The notes below the pieces were generated by a model that saw only the letters and a program-made list of their open reading frames with translations, did not search any database and was not told where the DNA came from. From assembly GCF_910596095.1 (NCBI RefSeq), contig NC_056537.1, forward strand, positions 1,650,574 to 1,714,573: a stretch of DNA of 64,000 bases, written 5' to 3'. A program made the position numbers and the translations under genes. This document shows positions 44,067 to 57,161 of this stretch, piece by piece (position 1 is the stretch's first letter; each line of letters begins with the position of its first letter). The DNA comes from Thunnus maccoyii (Eukaryota > Chordata > Actinopteri > Scombriformes > Scombridae).

Positions 44067-44647
44067 CTCTGTCTCCTAGAAATCACGTTCATATACGACT
44101 AAGCTGCAACAGCAAAAACATTTTGCTAGAAACGTAATGCTGCTGAATCACGTTTTCTCTCAGCATAATAAGAAAATTAGTGTATTTAAGTTCCAATGTT
44201 GAAATGTTCAGTGTCCTTTTTTCCTACCAAAATATCTGATGTTGCAGTAAAATATCCGGTAGTATAGAAATTCCAGCAGTATTAACATGTTTGTGGTTGT
44301 ATTCAGACTCTGGCAGCAGTTGGTTCAGGTCAGAGAAAGATCCTGGTCTCTGTTTAATACAGAAAAAAATCTCAGCATGTTTCTGAACATTTAAGCCATA
44401 GCAGCATCTTTCACTAACCTGAACCAAACCTGAACACACACAGGACTCAGGATGTGAACCCGGGTCTCTGCTGTCAGAGTCCTGCATCTTGTAGCCCCCC
44501 CATCCACCCCAAACACCCCCCCCCCCCCCACTGCAGAGACACATAGAAACGTTACCTGTGAACATCATCCAGGCAGAGATTATGTTTGTTAATACAGCGT
44601 AACTGGGAAAACAATTTAGTTGTATATGAACTTTCTAGGAGACAGAG
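44067..44647. mobile_element. Short non-autonomous element with 16-bp terminal inverted repeats
   Basis: CTCTGTCTCCTAGAAA at 44067-44082 and its reverse complement at 44632-44647; ATATAC-type similarity extends further inward. About 580 bp, no coding capacity, C-rich run at 44515-44530. Confidence 0.6.
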
Positions 44648-46097
44648 TTGAATCAACAGTTTCCGACCTGGATATACAGCTAAAAACTAAATATAATAAT
44701 ATAAATTCTTGATATTTGTGCAGATTGGACTATCTTCAGGACCTTCTTCCTGTGTTTCTCGCTCTCGCCTCAGACACATCTGACCAATGAACGGAGTGAA
44801 AGTTCTCACCTGGCTTTTAGTGATGCATTTTGGATTTTTTTACCAGCTCCTCCAGCGATTTGGACCAGAGCAAATGAACTATTGGTTTGAAAAATGGTTT
44901 AGTACCTCAGGGAAACATTCCCCTGCTGGACTAATGCTTTCTATCTTCAAAAAGTGTTTTTCCAAAAACAGGTGTTGGAAATATTCAGGCCAATGTGATA
45001 AGTTTTTGTTGATAGCTGCAGGAGAAAGATAACAGGAAATGAGAGGAGAGTGAGTCAGTATTTGAACACTTCAGCCACCAGAGAGCAAGAGTATGTGACC
45101 CTTTTTGACATAAAAAGTTGTGTGATTTGGGGCTATACTCTGAGTTGATCATAACCAAATTCAGCTTGAGACATTTACTTTCTGACTCAGTATTTCACCT
45201 TTTGTCAGGTAAACTTCAGGTGACAACTGAACAACTCTGATTTATGCTTTTTGTAAACTGACAAAATGACTTCAAGCTGCTGCAGTTTCTCCCCTCCGGC
45301 ACAAACAGATTCAACACAACATTCATGACGGTGTGTTGCAGAGTGCAGCAGAGGTCAGAGGTCACGTGTGTTGGCAGCGTGTAGCGCACCATGTGTTTTA
45401 AATACAGGCAGGACTGCATGAATGAATGGCTGCTGAATGCGAAGCTCATTAGTGCTGCAGGAGATTGTACAAAGAGAGTCAGAGATCGTATAGTTGGAGT
45501 GAACGCAGAAGAGCCTCAACACATTCCTGCCTCTTTATTAAGGTGATCTGTGACCCCGTCTGTCTCAAAATAGACTGTTTTTCCATTGTGTGCATGTGTG
45601 TGTGTGGTAGTAGAGGCTAATACAGAACATATCGGACCTCTTCTCTCCTAAAAAGGAACTTGTTGTCAGTTGAGAGACCACTTAGTGCTCTTATACTCTC
45701 GTCAGTGTGCAGATAAAAGCGAATCAGACCTGCTGTTCCCTGAAGCCTCCTCCACTGGAGAGGCTGTAGAGGAGCGTTTTGTTTCGCCGCTGGTATGCAG
45801 AGAGCTGCCCGGACGCACAAAGACGCCGGTAATAACAGTTAATCTTCGCAAAGGTTCAATGGCTGCCAACCATCCAACCAACCAACGGGCTGCGATTCAG
45901 AGTCGTCCCAACAATGGCAATGAAACATCAAAGTCGGAGGGAAGGCAGAGCGGCCGGTTCTCATCACCTAAATCAACAAGGCCTCGGCGGAAAGTAAACA
46001 TGTAGAGTTAACAGAGGGAGTTGCATTCATACGGATGTTACAGTCTGCATAAATCTGCCACAACACACATTTCCAACTTAATTAATCATCCAATTAC
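44648..46097. other. Gene-free stretch
   Basis: No supported gene. The frame at 45670-46005 is open but has no domain and no splice context. Confidence 0.3.
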
Positions 46098-46260
46098 CAG
46101 TGGTGGAAGAAGAATTCAGATTGTTTATTTAAGTCAAAGTAGAAATGCTGTAGTCTAAAAATACTCCATTACATGTAAAAGTCCTGAATTAAAAATGTTA
46201 CATCAGCACTTTGTAATTAAAATATCAAAAGTAAAAGTACTTATTATGCAGAATGGTTTA
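46098..46260 (-). repeat. Fragment of the CAGTGGTGGAA repeat family
   Basis: CCAGTGGTGGAAGAAGAATT through ATCAAAAGTAAAAGTACTTA is the reverse-oriented right end of the family present at 1-171 and 59704-60734. Confidence 0.65.
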
Positions 46261-46756
46261 TTTTAGAGTGTTATATTATTATAGTTTATTATATTGTTTG
46301 TTTTTTATCACTAACAAATGACAAAGCATTTTAATCCTGTAGTTCATCAATGTGGAGGCAATTTTAGATACTTTGGGTAGATTAATAGTAATACTGCATC
46401 ATTATCATCAGTACTCTGCAAGTTTGAGCTTAACGGCTTTACATTTAATACAAAAGGTGTTAAATGTAATAAAGGTGACCCAAGCTTGTGACCTACAGGA
46501 AAACTCTGTTTATTGACAGTATTTGATGTCATTATTTATTTGCCTCTTGGCCCAAATGTCCTGGATTAACATTAAACATCAGAACAAATACATCAACAAA
46601 ACGATGCTCTCCTGGATGTTACAGCTGTTTTCGCATTGTTCTCTCCGATTGATCATGAAATTCACTTCTAAGGAAAATCCTTAAATAGTAGAGGTTCATA
46701 ACGATAGCTTGACATTATCTGGAGCGTTCACAATCCCCGTGCAGTACACTCTTGTC

Positions 46757-46970
46757 TACAGCTGCAACGATAACTCGATTAGTTGCCAACTATTAAATTA
46801 ATCTTCAACAGTTTTGATAATCGATTAATTGATAATTCTGAGTCATTTTTTCAGAAGAAAATGTCCAAATACTCCGGTTTCAGCTTCTCAAATGTGAATA
46901 TTTTCTGGTTTCTTTAGTCCTTTATGACAGTAAACTGAATACCCAAACAACTTATTGATTAATTGATAAG
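46757..46970 (+). repeat. Interspersed repeat (CGATTAGTTGCCAAC family)
   Basis: TAACTCGATTAGTTGCCAAC, then TTTTGATAATCGATTAATTG and TGAATATTTTCTGGTTTCTT, as in the copies at about 9131 and 55122. Confidence 0.75.
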
Positions 46971-46984
46971 AAAGTAATACATAA

Positions 46985-48275
46985 GATGGTGCCTGCGCTG
47001 ATGATTCATAACAAGACACAAATATAAACAAGGTTGTATATATGACAGCCAGAATGGAGCAGGTCTGTAAGGTAGGAGCGGGCCTGGTTATGGAGGGCTT
47101 TGTGAGTGAGGAGAAGGACGTTGAATTGGATCCGCTGTGGGAGCTAGTGGAGGTTCTGGAGGACAGAGGTGATACGGTCACAGGAGTGGGAGTTGGTGAG
47201 CAGGCGGGCAGTAGGGTTCTGTATGTACTGGAGTTTATTTAGGACTTTGGATAACGTGCCATGAAGAACATTGATGCAGTGATCAATTCTGGATGTCATG
47301 AAAGCATGGATCAAAGTTTCAGCAGCAGAGAAGAGGAGTGATGGGCAGATACGAGCTATGTACTTTAGTTTAAGTAAGTTGGCTTGCATCCATGATTTAA
47401 TATCAGTGAGTGAGTTGCAGTGGTGATGGATTTATTGGCGATGTAGAACCAGATGTCATCGGCGTAGCAGCGGAAGTGGAGACCATGACGATGATGATGT
47501 TACCAAGGGGGAGCACGTAGAGAGCAAGCACCGAGCTCTGGGCGACGCCTTGGGACAGAGGAGCGGTGGAGGAGGAGCAGCTGTTGATGTTGACGAACTC
47601 TTGCCTGTTTGTGAGATATGACTTTAGCCAGGAGAGGGCAGTACCAGGTGATGTTAAGGGAGGATTCAAGGCGGAAGAGGAGAATTGTTTGGTTGATGGT
47701 GTGGAAAGCTGCAGGAGGATGAGAATGCCAAGGTGACCAGAGTCTGAGGAGAGGAGGAGGTTTCAGTGCTGTGCTGTGAGTGGAAACCGGATTGAAATGG
47801 TTCGAAAAGGTCATGGGAGATGAGGTGGGCTTTGAGTTTGGAGGCAACAACACATTCCAGTATTTTTCACAGAAAAGGGAGATTGGAGACAGGCCGCAAA
47901 TTGCTCAAGATATCAGGGTTGAGTCTGGGATTTTTGAGGATGGGGGTGACAGCAGCCAGTTTGAGTGTTTGGGGAACTAAACCAGAGCTGGAGGAGGACT
48001 TAATGATCTCTGTGATGAGTGAGGAGATAGCTGGGAGACAGTCCTTGACAAGATTGGATGGGATGGGATCCAGAACACAAGTGGAGCTCCTCATTCCTGC
48101 CATAAAGTTGGACATTATAGACACTGATGAGAACCGAGACAGGGACTGAGTGGTAAAGGGATGGAGGGGTTGGGGGGGGGCATACCAGGGAGCTGAGTGA
48201 GTGAATAAGACTGTTTTGGTTTTAATGGGAGCCAGCTGATCAAGATAGGAGGAGAGTGTGTCATTATAATAACAA
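46985..48275 (-). pseudogene. Decayed L2/CR1-like LINE reverse transcriptase
   Basis: Minus-strand fragments in several frames give the usual order of the family: LDPIPSNLVKDCLPAISSLI, TLKLAAVTPILKNPRLNPD, NLRPVSNLPFL, AFHTINQTILL, a RCYADDIWFYIA active-site box at about 47455-47475, HAFMTSRIDHCINVL, LNKLQYIQNPTARLL and HKALHNQARSYLTDLL. Frameshifts separate them, so it cannot be active. The endonuclease is not recognised. Confidence 0.8.
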
Positions 48276-48940
48276 TATAATAATAATAAGGAGCAGATTT
48301 GATCCTCTGAGCGTGCTCTGTTGTGAACTTGATTGATCGATTGATAGGACCGGCGCTTTGGGATGTGAGAGAAACATCATGTGTGGTCAATGAGGATCCC
48401 CAGAGGGCTCTGAACCTGCCTGCTGACTGTTACCAGCTCCAGAGCGTGACCTCTGACCTCTCTGGTAGCAGGAACGGGGGGTTATACAGTGAGCGTGTCA
48501 GCGGGGGGGGAGGGAGGTGTTTAATGACACCCCCGTCTGTTCTGAGTGACATGACCTCATTACCTCAATCCATGTATTGATAGAGGGGGAGATTATCCTC
48601 AGTCTGACAGCAAATTCAACTCCGCTGCTGCTGTTAAAGGGGCACTTCAAACAAATTATAAAATAAAATGTAGATATTTCTTCAGCAGAGTATTTGCAAT
48701 TAAATCTGTTGACAGTGGCAGTAAAGTTTAATTAACTGCATCGTATTAGAGGCAGATATCAAATAAAACCTCATATCTGAACAGACCACCAGAGTGAAGA
48801 ATGAAAATGTGTTTTTCTGTGTGAACTAATCCTTTAAAGGTGTTGATGCTCCGTTTTAAAATGCGTCATGTTGAATTTTAAATGGCTGCACTGGTGGTTT
48901 TACATGTATTTTCCCCTTTAAGTGCTGAAATAAAAGGCTT
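48276..48940. other. Gene-free stretch
   Basis: No supported gene or repeat, apart from a short ATAATAATAA run near 48270. Confidence 0.3.
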
Positions 48941-49420
48941 CGTTATTGTGTTATTGTTTTTGATTTTTTCTTTTGTCTTGTTTTTCTTTGATTTATTCTT
49001 TTTGTTTTTTTGTTTTTACTATTTTCCTTTGTCTAATTTTGATCTTTTTTTGTTTTGTTTGTTCCTGTTTTTATTTTCTTTTTACTTGTTTTTTCTTTTC
49101 ATAATCTTGCTTTTATTTTGTTTTATTTTTTCCATTTTTTTGCTTTTTTTTCTTGTTTTCTTTTTCTCATTTTTCTTTTTTCCTTCTTTTGATTTTCTTA
49201 TTATTTTCCTTTTGTCATCGTTATCCTTTTTCAGTTTTCTTGTTTTTCTTTTTTCTTTTTTTTTTTTTTTTTTACATTTTTATCCTTTTTTCTTTCTTTG
49301 TTCTGTTCTTGTTTTCTTTTTTGTTGTTGTGTTTCATTTATTTTTCTTATTATTATTTTCCTTTTTGTCATTTTTATCCTTTTTCCTGTTTTTATTTGTT
49401 TGTGGATATTTGGATGTGTA
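48941..49420. repeat. Polypyrimidine (T/C-rich) low-complexity tract
   Basis: Nearly 480 bp of T-rich, C-containing sequence with very few purines. It holds two imperfect repeats of TTATTATTTTCCTTTTGTCA at about 49198 and 49345. The long open frame across it encodes only Phe/Leu/Ser and is not a gene. Confidence 0.85.
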
Positions 49421-52400
49421 TTTTCAGTATGTTGTTTATAACATAATCAGATCAAAATATAATGTAAAATGTATTTAGCTAAATACAAACAAATAGTGAA
49501 AATATTATATAAAATATATTAAAGTCGTGCCTTTTAGATCACATCCCCAGTTATATTGTGCACCTGTTTAACAATATATGCCAAAAAAATTACAAAAAAA
49601 ATCTATTTCTTTGTATTGTTATATCCAAATCCAATCATGTTTTCTTCCTGTAAAACTAAATATGACGTGTGCTTACGTAGGCTTGAATCAACCAACCAAT
49701 TTCAAAAATATCATGACATCCACTCATCAATAAATAAATCGACTTTTAACACAGTAGAGCTAAGATTCATTATGACACGGCCACTTTTCAACATTCAAAT
49801 CAAATTCCTCCCAACATTGTGTTCGGCCTGTCTGTCCTGTTTCAATTTCATCTGGACTTTAAACTACATGCAAAGAAAAACAGAATGTAGGACACTGAAA
49901 AAACCTCTTTAGATGCAAAAAGGAGGTATAAACTGAAGGTATAACAAAGATCTATGTTAGAACAAAACGTTGCTCTGTTAGATGAAATTTGCTGGGAGCT
50001 TTTTGGGATCTTTCGTCTGACTTTTGACTACATGCAAGAAGATCGAAACATTCAGAGCAGATGAGGATCAGAACTCTCAGTGTTAGCTTTGTGTGAATGT
50101 GTTGACCTGCATGAAGGTACAGCAGGGTGGAGCTGGAGTGGCTCTCTGTAAAAAAAAAAAAAAAAAAGGTTAAAATCACATCAACAATAAAAACTGGATG
50201 TGTTTATCTTGATGACCTGAAAAACGCTCTGGGAACCTTCCCTTGGGGGATTTGTTGTGGTTCGTCCGTTTCAATGGCCGAGCCTTTTCCCATGTAACAT
50301 CATCTGAGGGTGGATCCTATCTGAGGGTCTGGTGACTGTGAGAGGAGACTGATTATCACCTCAACATCTCTTCTTCCATTAGTGTTGACACAGAGACGGA
50401 GGACCAACGAATTGTCTTGTAAACCTAATTTCTATCAGTAATATTAACATTTTACTCACAAACTTCATGGCTGAGATGCTGACAGACAAGTCAGATTATC
50501 TAGTTTATCCAGATTATCTAGTTTGGAAGTAAAACTGAAAGTGACGTGCAACTGAAATGTCACAACTATGCTCACAGCTACAGTAAGTAAAGGATGTCAA
50601 AGTTGAAGCATGAACAACATTAATATGAATAATCTTTATTTATACAGCAGCTATAATACACAAAATGTAGCTCAAAGAAGAGCAAGAAAAGAAAAGACAA
50701 TTTAAACAAGATATTAAAATACACTTAAAATGAGGAAGATGTAAAGTAATAAAAAGTTAAAACATTAATATATAATATATATATGTAATATATTACATAT
50801 ATATATTAGATTATATACATATATAATTGATATATATGTAAATATAACAGCAATTTATCAATGCCATAACCACTTTCTTTTGTATTTTATTTTACATACT
50901 ACAGGCTCCCATAACAGAAAACCTATCAATATATTGTTTGTCCCTCCCAAAGGTTTTGTTGGGGATGGACTGGTTGGTTTTCCTACTTGGTATGACTCGT
51001 TTGGGCAGATCTAAACACAATAATTGCACCCAGACGAAAAACAACTGCACTGAGACCGTTTACTTGATAGGTGGACTCTGATCCAAATAACAATTTAATC
51101 CAGACAGGGAACAAAATTTCACTGCAACCTGACCCAGACCACTTTTGACACATCGCTGTCATGTCACCTCAACGAGGTTGCTGCAGGACACTGAAGCTCC
51201 AGCTGATAAAGTAAAATGTTTTGTTCAAAACTAGAACTTTACAAAAAAAAGAAAGACATGTAAACGTGTTTTTGAGGATGAGACTACTCGTTCATTTTGC
51301 CGAGGGAAACATGAGACCATTGTGCTTGATTTGCAATGAAATAGTGGCTATAATGAAGAGTGGGAACATAAAACACCATTACTACACACTTCACATGCCC
51401 ATAAACGGCCATCCGTTATGTAGCATTGGTTGCTAAGCTTGTTGCTAAGGTTTTTCCATGTGTAATTTGTGTTGTCCACTGTCATATTTCGGATCAGATG
51501 TCGGCTTGAACATGTAGGTCTACGGATGTATTTATGAAGTTGACATTTTGTGTACAGAATGAGAAAAAAAAGTAGTGAAATCCTGCTGCTATAGTTTGTT
51601 TCATGGTTTATTGACGTAGCCTCCGCACTGGCTAGAAGTCAGCTTGGATGCAGCTTCTGGAAGCCGACCAATCAGAACAGAATGGGCTCATCAGGAGGCG
51701 GGGCCTTAAAGAGACAGGAGCTAAAACGGCCTGTTTCAGACAGAGGCTGAACTGAGGGGCTGCATAAAGGACCAGTAGAAGATAAATAAGGAATTTTTAA
51801 CTATAAATCATGCAGAGACATTTCAGTAGAGCCCCAGAATATAAATATAGACCTTGAAATGTGCAGAATATGTGGCCTTTAAGGACTTGGATACACAACA
51901 AAGCTGTAATATCTCCCATTAACACAGAAATGTTGTTCATGTACATAAATCTGGAGTTTTTGTACTGAAATATAATGTAACGTAGCTTTACTGGACCTTT
52001 GATGAGATGGAAATTTGTCAAGATTTGTATTTGAGTGCCCTGGTTTTAGTCCAGTCACGTACAAATTCTTGAGCAGTTTGTTTATGGCGGGAAAATTATC
52101 CAACCTCCGACTACAAGGCGAGTTTGAACTAAACGGCTCCTGTAGCCAGGAGCGCTTTGCATGCTGGGATGTTGATGAGTGAAATGAACAGCTGCTTCAT
52201 ATCTGGCTTCTTCAGGACCTTCTTCCTGTCATCTTCTGACACCCTTATAATCCCATATAATCTGAGCACTACAAGTGTTACATGACATCATAATCATATA
52301 AACCAATCAATCACACATCTGGAAGTTTGCCATGTAGTCCTAAACTGCAGCAGTTTGGTGTTTCAGTAAGTTATTGCTCCAGGCAGGATTCAAACCTGCA

Positions 52401-52739
52401 ACACTTCCATCAAAAACGCTCCGTTACGACATCCACTTCCTGTGCCAATTGGGTTGATTGATCAGTGGCTACGTCACTCTGCTCTCCCTGCAGGATCAAT
52501 AATCTGTGCAGGACTGTTCAAACCTCTGAACTACCAAACTGATTTATGCTTTTTTTCACAGCACCTTGTTTTGTCCTGGAAATATTGTCTGCTTGTGTTC
52601 TGCTGTTTGATCATGTGGGCTGGGCACTGTGAGAAAAGACTTTACTGAATGAGTCACATAGAAAATAGGTGAAAGAGAAAAAGATCTCACTATCTGGCCT
52701 GTTAGTTTCTCTCTAGAGATCATTTTAGGTCACGGGCTC
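49421..52739. other. Gene-free stretch
   Basis: Contains an AATCTTTATTTATACAGCAG-type repeat tail at about 50629-50720, an AT palindrome-rich patch at 50760-50845 and a short repeat at about 52120-52235. No coding region is supported. Confidence 0.3.
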
Positions 52740-53060
52740 GTGTTGGAGGGAAAAATCACTCTCAGCCTGAGTGCAGTTTGCAGGAAAGTCATGGAAAACT
52801 GTCCGAAAGCTCCCCAAAAATCCTTGAATGGGCGCTCTGTGGGAGTACAACTAATTTTATTAGCCCCTTTGGAAACATTCAACCTAACAAGTGGAAAGAC
52901 GTTTCTGCATAAATTAAAGATAATCCAGAGTAAATTATGCAAATATATTCGCTCAGATAAAGGAGGGGGCGGTGTGGTAGTTTATTGTGAGGTTAAAAAA
53001 TCTGAGCCAGTGGTTGAAACCGAACTGAGGGAAACTTATAAACGTTTGCTCGGCCTGTGA
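52740..53060 (+). other. Candidate conserved non-coding stretch
   Basis: A 321-bp open frame has no recognisable domain. The stretch is non-repetitive and contains CAACTAATTTTATTAGCC and the octamer ATGCAAAT (52937-52944), which suggests regulatory DNA about 4 kb upstream of the gene at 57162. Inference only. Confidence 0.3.
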
Positions 53061-53283
53061 GGAAACAACACAGGGAGGTTGCATCATCTGTGAATCACTG
53101 AGAGGAAGAATGAAGCTCTGATGACAGAAAATAACTAAATAACAAACAGAAAAAGCTGTTTGGTGAAGTTTTCATGGCGCAAAATGTTCATCCTGTCAGT
53201 TCTCAGATTGATTTCCGGGTTTTGAACCTGTAGAGACTTGAAACTTTGTGCAGAGAGAAAATCCACCGCAGTCGATATTTAGC

Positions 53284-53880
53284 TAAAGGATCATTCTGGT
53301 GATTTTCTATATTTTTCTTCTTGTCAATGAACTGATCTACTAACAAGTATTGTGTGTGTATCAAAGCCTGATATATGTGATTCCTCTGTGCCGTAGACCT
53401 CTGTTGTGAATTATGAATTTAGAAGAGTTTGGCCTCCGTGGATGCACGAGGACGCAGTTCTCTTTACAATAAACAGTCACCATTTTGTTCACGCTCACTG
53501 TATTGATCAGACTCTGATCCAGACATTGTACATTTCTCAAAGAAGTTTAGGACAAGTCAAGACTTTGTGATACGTAGCACAACAAGCCAGCAGAGCAGAC
53601 AGTGAAAACTTGACGCTGTTATTAGTCTTTGGAGCCGTTTCTAAACAAACTAAAGTAACCAAACTCTTCTTAATGAAGGAACGTGTCACCCAGTGCAGCG
53701 GTGAGACTCACTGACGTGTTTTTAATAGTTTCTGGACAACAAAGGAGGAATAAGATATATCAGGCTTTGATACACACACAATACTTGTTAGTAGATCAGT
53801 TCATTGTTGGTTTGGATCCAAACATGAGATTTGTTGACAATAGAAAAAAAACTTAGAAAATTGCCAACCATATCCTTTAA
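53284..53880. mobile_element. Foldback element with a perfect 52-bp inverted repeat
   Basis: 53325-53376 is the exact reverse complement of 53755-53806. The outermost TAAAGGAT also recurs inverted at the right end (ATCCTTTA). No coding capacity. Confidence 0.8.
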
Positions 53881-54710
53881 CTTATATATTTGGCAAAGCT
53901 GACAAAGAACATTCTGATCATGTTGTTCTGCAGTTGTGAGAGTTTTGAAACCAGAGCAAAAGTTTGCTGATGGGCCTCTAAAGAAGAAAGCTGGGATTTC
54001 TTCTGGGACCTGCAGCAGCAGAAGGATTCTTAGCATCTGCAAACTTATGTGTCTGAGTGCATCTGTATGTGTACTAAGATTATGTGCTAAAATAAACTTA
54101 ACTTAAGACATGCACCCCTTTACTTACATTATTATTGTAACGACACAAGTCTGAACTGAATGCTGTCAGAGTAACGTACAGACTACAGCAGCAGGTCAGA
54201 CATGCACAGAGAGAGAGAGAGAGCGTCTAGTTTGACCTTCTAACATCACTATAATACATTTATTATCTCCCATTTATTCATCTCATACGAACACAGCCGC
54301 AGCAGGCAGCTGTTTTCAGAGAAAAAGCTGTAAAAAGCCGCTGAACACTACCTGCTCACAGTTAGCTGTAGACTAGCTGGTGAACATAGTGGAGCATTTA
54401 GCAGCTAAAGAGCCAGATATTTCCCTCAGGAGTTGGTAGAGAGCAAAAACAGAGCTAAAAGAGAGTGAATATTGGACTCACATTCACCAGGTGGACAGAA
54501 ACACGACTCCACATGAATGATAATGTTGCTCCGTAACTGCTGGATGTGGAAACAAGTTCAACATATCAACTTAAAAGATGATGATGTTTCAGTTGTTTCT
54601 GATGAAAACCAATGGACAAAACATCAGTTAATTCAGGTTTAAGAGGTAATGAAGGCATCGAAATTTCAGATGCATCCTGTGATCCAAACCAACATTTCTT
54701 CATTCCTATA
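53881..54710. other. Gene-free stretch
   Basis: Nothing recognised apart from a (GA)n run near 54212. Confidence 0.3.
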
Positions 54711-54712
54711 CA

Positions 54713-54765
<53 letters not shown>

Positions 54766-54790
54766 CGCACACACACACACACACACGCAC
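54711..54790. repeat. (CA)n microsatellite
   Basis: About 80 bp of CA repeats, with CG interruptions in its right part. Confidence 0.95.
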
Positions 54791-55121
54791 TTGTCTCACA
54801 TTCCCGGAGTGAATTGTGATTTCTGGGTCACCGCTGATGTTCAGGTCTCCGTTTCAGTGTGAGGTGGAAGTGTCTCTCAGGGGGTCAGGAGGTTGGCGGC
54901 CCTGTGAACTCCACCACACACACTTAACAACAAAACAAAACAAAACAAAAAACACTCCTTTCTGACGTAGGTTGTGTTAATGGCTCCCTGCTGTCTGCAG
55001 GCTGCGAGTCACCGACTGCTGCTCCGCTTCACTCTGAGCCGTCTGGAAACTCTGACTTCAATGATTAAAGATAAGATTTTAATTATTTTACACCAGAGCA
55101 CAAGCTTTCTAGTCATTACAT

Positions 55122-55330
55122 CTGCAACGATTGGTCGATTAATCGATTAGTCGTCAATTAAATTAATAGGCAATGTGAATATTTTCTGGTTTCTTTAGTC
55201 CTCTGTGACAGTAAACTGAATATCTTTGGGTTGTGGACAAAACAAGACATTTGAGGACGTCATCTTGGACTTTTGGGAAAGAGATTGACATTTTTTATCA
55301 TTTTAATGGAGAAAATAATCAACAGATGTA
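55122..55330 (+). repeat. Interspersed repeat (CGATTAATCGATTAGTCG family)
   Basis: Contains ATTGGTCGATTAATCGATTA, TGAATATTTTCTGGTTTCTT and GACATTTGAGGACGTCATCT. It is the best preserved of the five copies in the window. Confidence 0.75.
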
Positions 55331-55852
55331 ATCCTGATGATGTCATAGAGATGTCACTGGAGGAGGGAGGGATGGGGGGGGGGTATTTATTTTTTTTATC
55401 ACAATTTTAGAGGGTGAAAGATGCTCTCAAGTTGCATTATGGGAACTGTAGGATATTGACCCATATTGGGGACCAGAGATTAGAATATCTTAAATAGCTG
55501 GAGTGTCCCTTTAATTGATTATTATTATGACAACATTCATTTACTGATTAATCTCATTTTTCATGGTTGTAATTACAGATGTATTGATTCAGTACAGCTA
55601 TTGGCGAGATGTGACCATTTCACATCAAATATAGTTTTTTTTGTCAATGTCATTATCAAATGTAGTGTTTCTGTCATCAGTCAGTCACAGCGGCTGTCGA
55701 CTCAGTTTTTAGAGCCACAATCATCCCTACATGGTATATATGAATGAAAATGATCCACATTACTTCCACGCAGTGATGCAGACGTTAAATATGGAGAAAA
55801 ATTAGCACTATAGTATCAGATAGGGAATCAGTATCAGCAGATAACTTGAGTT

Positions 55853-56380
55853 AAAGGACAGTTCACAGGAGCCCAAATGAACAGTGAAACCTGTTTTTCT
55901 TGCTGTAATCATTCCTCCTGTTCATACTGACCATTAGAAGATCCCTTCATAATGACCTTACAATGGAAGTGATGGGGGACAAAATCCACAGTCCTCCTTC
56001 TGTGCAAAAATGTATTTAAAAGTTTATCTGAAGCTAATATGAAGCTTCATTATCCAAATGAGTCAAATCAAGTAGATATCTTTCAACGTTACAGTCTTTT
56101 TAGTGCCAAAGTCCCTCTTTTTGTTACTATACTTCCACCTGCAGCTCAACAGGGAAACACTGTCCGAGGAAACACAAAGAGGGAATTTGATGCTAAAAAG
56201 ACTGTAAATGTGTCAGATATCCACTTGATATGACTAACTCAGACTGATGAAGCTGAATAGAAGCTTCACAGAGACTTTTAAATACATTTTTGCACAGAGG
56301 GAGGACATGTTTCAATGTTCATTTTGGGCTCCCGACTGTTGTTTTAAGACAAACTTGAAAAACTATGAACCCTTTAAGGT
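55853..56380. mobile_element. Foldback element, second copy
   Basis: The left arm (GGAGCCCAAATGAACAGTGA, GTCCTCCTTCTGTGCAAAAA, AGATATCTTTCAACGTTACA) recurs inverted in the right arm (TTTTTGCACAGAGGGAGGAC, TTCATTTTGGGCTCC) around a centre near 56150. The copy at 39642 is related. Confidence 0.75.
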
Positions 56381-56839
56381 ATCAGGAGAAAAAAAGTTGG
56401 TTCAGTGCAACCCGCCCTTGATTTTCTTTATGTTTTCATATGTTTGCATAACTAATTTTGGAATAACAGGAATTTAACATTAAAATGCAACTCAATTTGA
56501 AAAGATAAGTAAAATGAAATTAATTAGAATTTCTTGTTTTAGTTCCATCCTTGTTTCCTCTTCTACACTTTTTTCTTTTATTTTTTTGTCTTCTTTCCTT
56601 TTTTCCTACATCATCTTTTTTATGTTCTTCTCTGTTTTCATAATTTCCCTCATTCTCATCTTTTATTCCCCTTTTCTTTCCTTCTTCCTTTCTCTTTTTC
56701 CTTAATTCTCTAATTTCCTTTCCACATTTACACTAAAATCATTTAACACTGGCTGCATAAATAAATAAATACGAGCTAGAGAGTGAAATAATCTTTAAAA
56801 TATAATAACGTCAGTGTAGCTGTTCATCATCAGTGTCAG
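56381..56839. other. AT-rich stretch with a polypyrimidine patch
   Basis: T/C-rich low-complexity sequence at about 56530-56710. No gene. Confidence 0.4.
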
Positions 56840-57161
56840 TGGTTGTGTGGAGGAGGTGAGGCCGGTGTGGCTGCGGGCTGTGGGCGGCGCACAGCTTCAG
56901 TCTGGCGGCTCCTCTTCAGTCAGTCAGTCGGTGTGGAGGAGAGCGGACGGAGCGGCGCACCGGGACGCGGATCTGTACTGAACATACACTCAGAGAAAGA
57001 CCACAACAGACTAACCGACCGACCGACCGGCAGGCAGGAGCGTAGCGGGGCAGCATGGAGCTGTGAGGGCTGCGGGCCGACCGGGACCTGCTCCCCCCCC
57101 CAAAAAATATCACTGATTTGATTTGTTTATTTACGGCATCCGCGAGCTTTTCCCCCCCAAC
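56840..57161 (+). promoter_or_regulatory. GC-rich promoter and 5' leader
   Basis: An abrupt CpG-rich island with GGGCGG at about 56882 and a (CCGA)n run at 57017-57029. It leads directly into the signal-peptide exon at 57162 and has no clear TATA box. Confidence 0.6.

Noticed and set aside
45670-46005. Open frame of 111 codons
   Set aside because: No domain or splice context; could be regulatory DNA.
47042-48149. Plus-strand frames
   Set aside because: They are antisense shadows of the decayed LINE reverse transcriptase on the minus strand.
48882-49478. Long open frame of 198 codons
   Set aside because: It runs across T/C-rich low-complexity DNA and encodes almost only Phe, Leu and Ser; no domain, no codon bias.
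54566-54812. Open frames on both strands
   Set aside because: They are translations of the (CA)n repeat.
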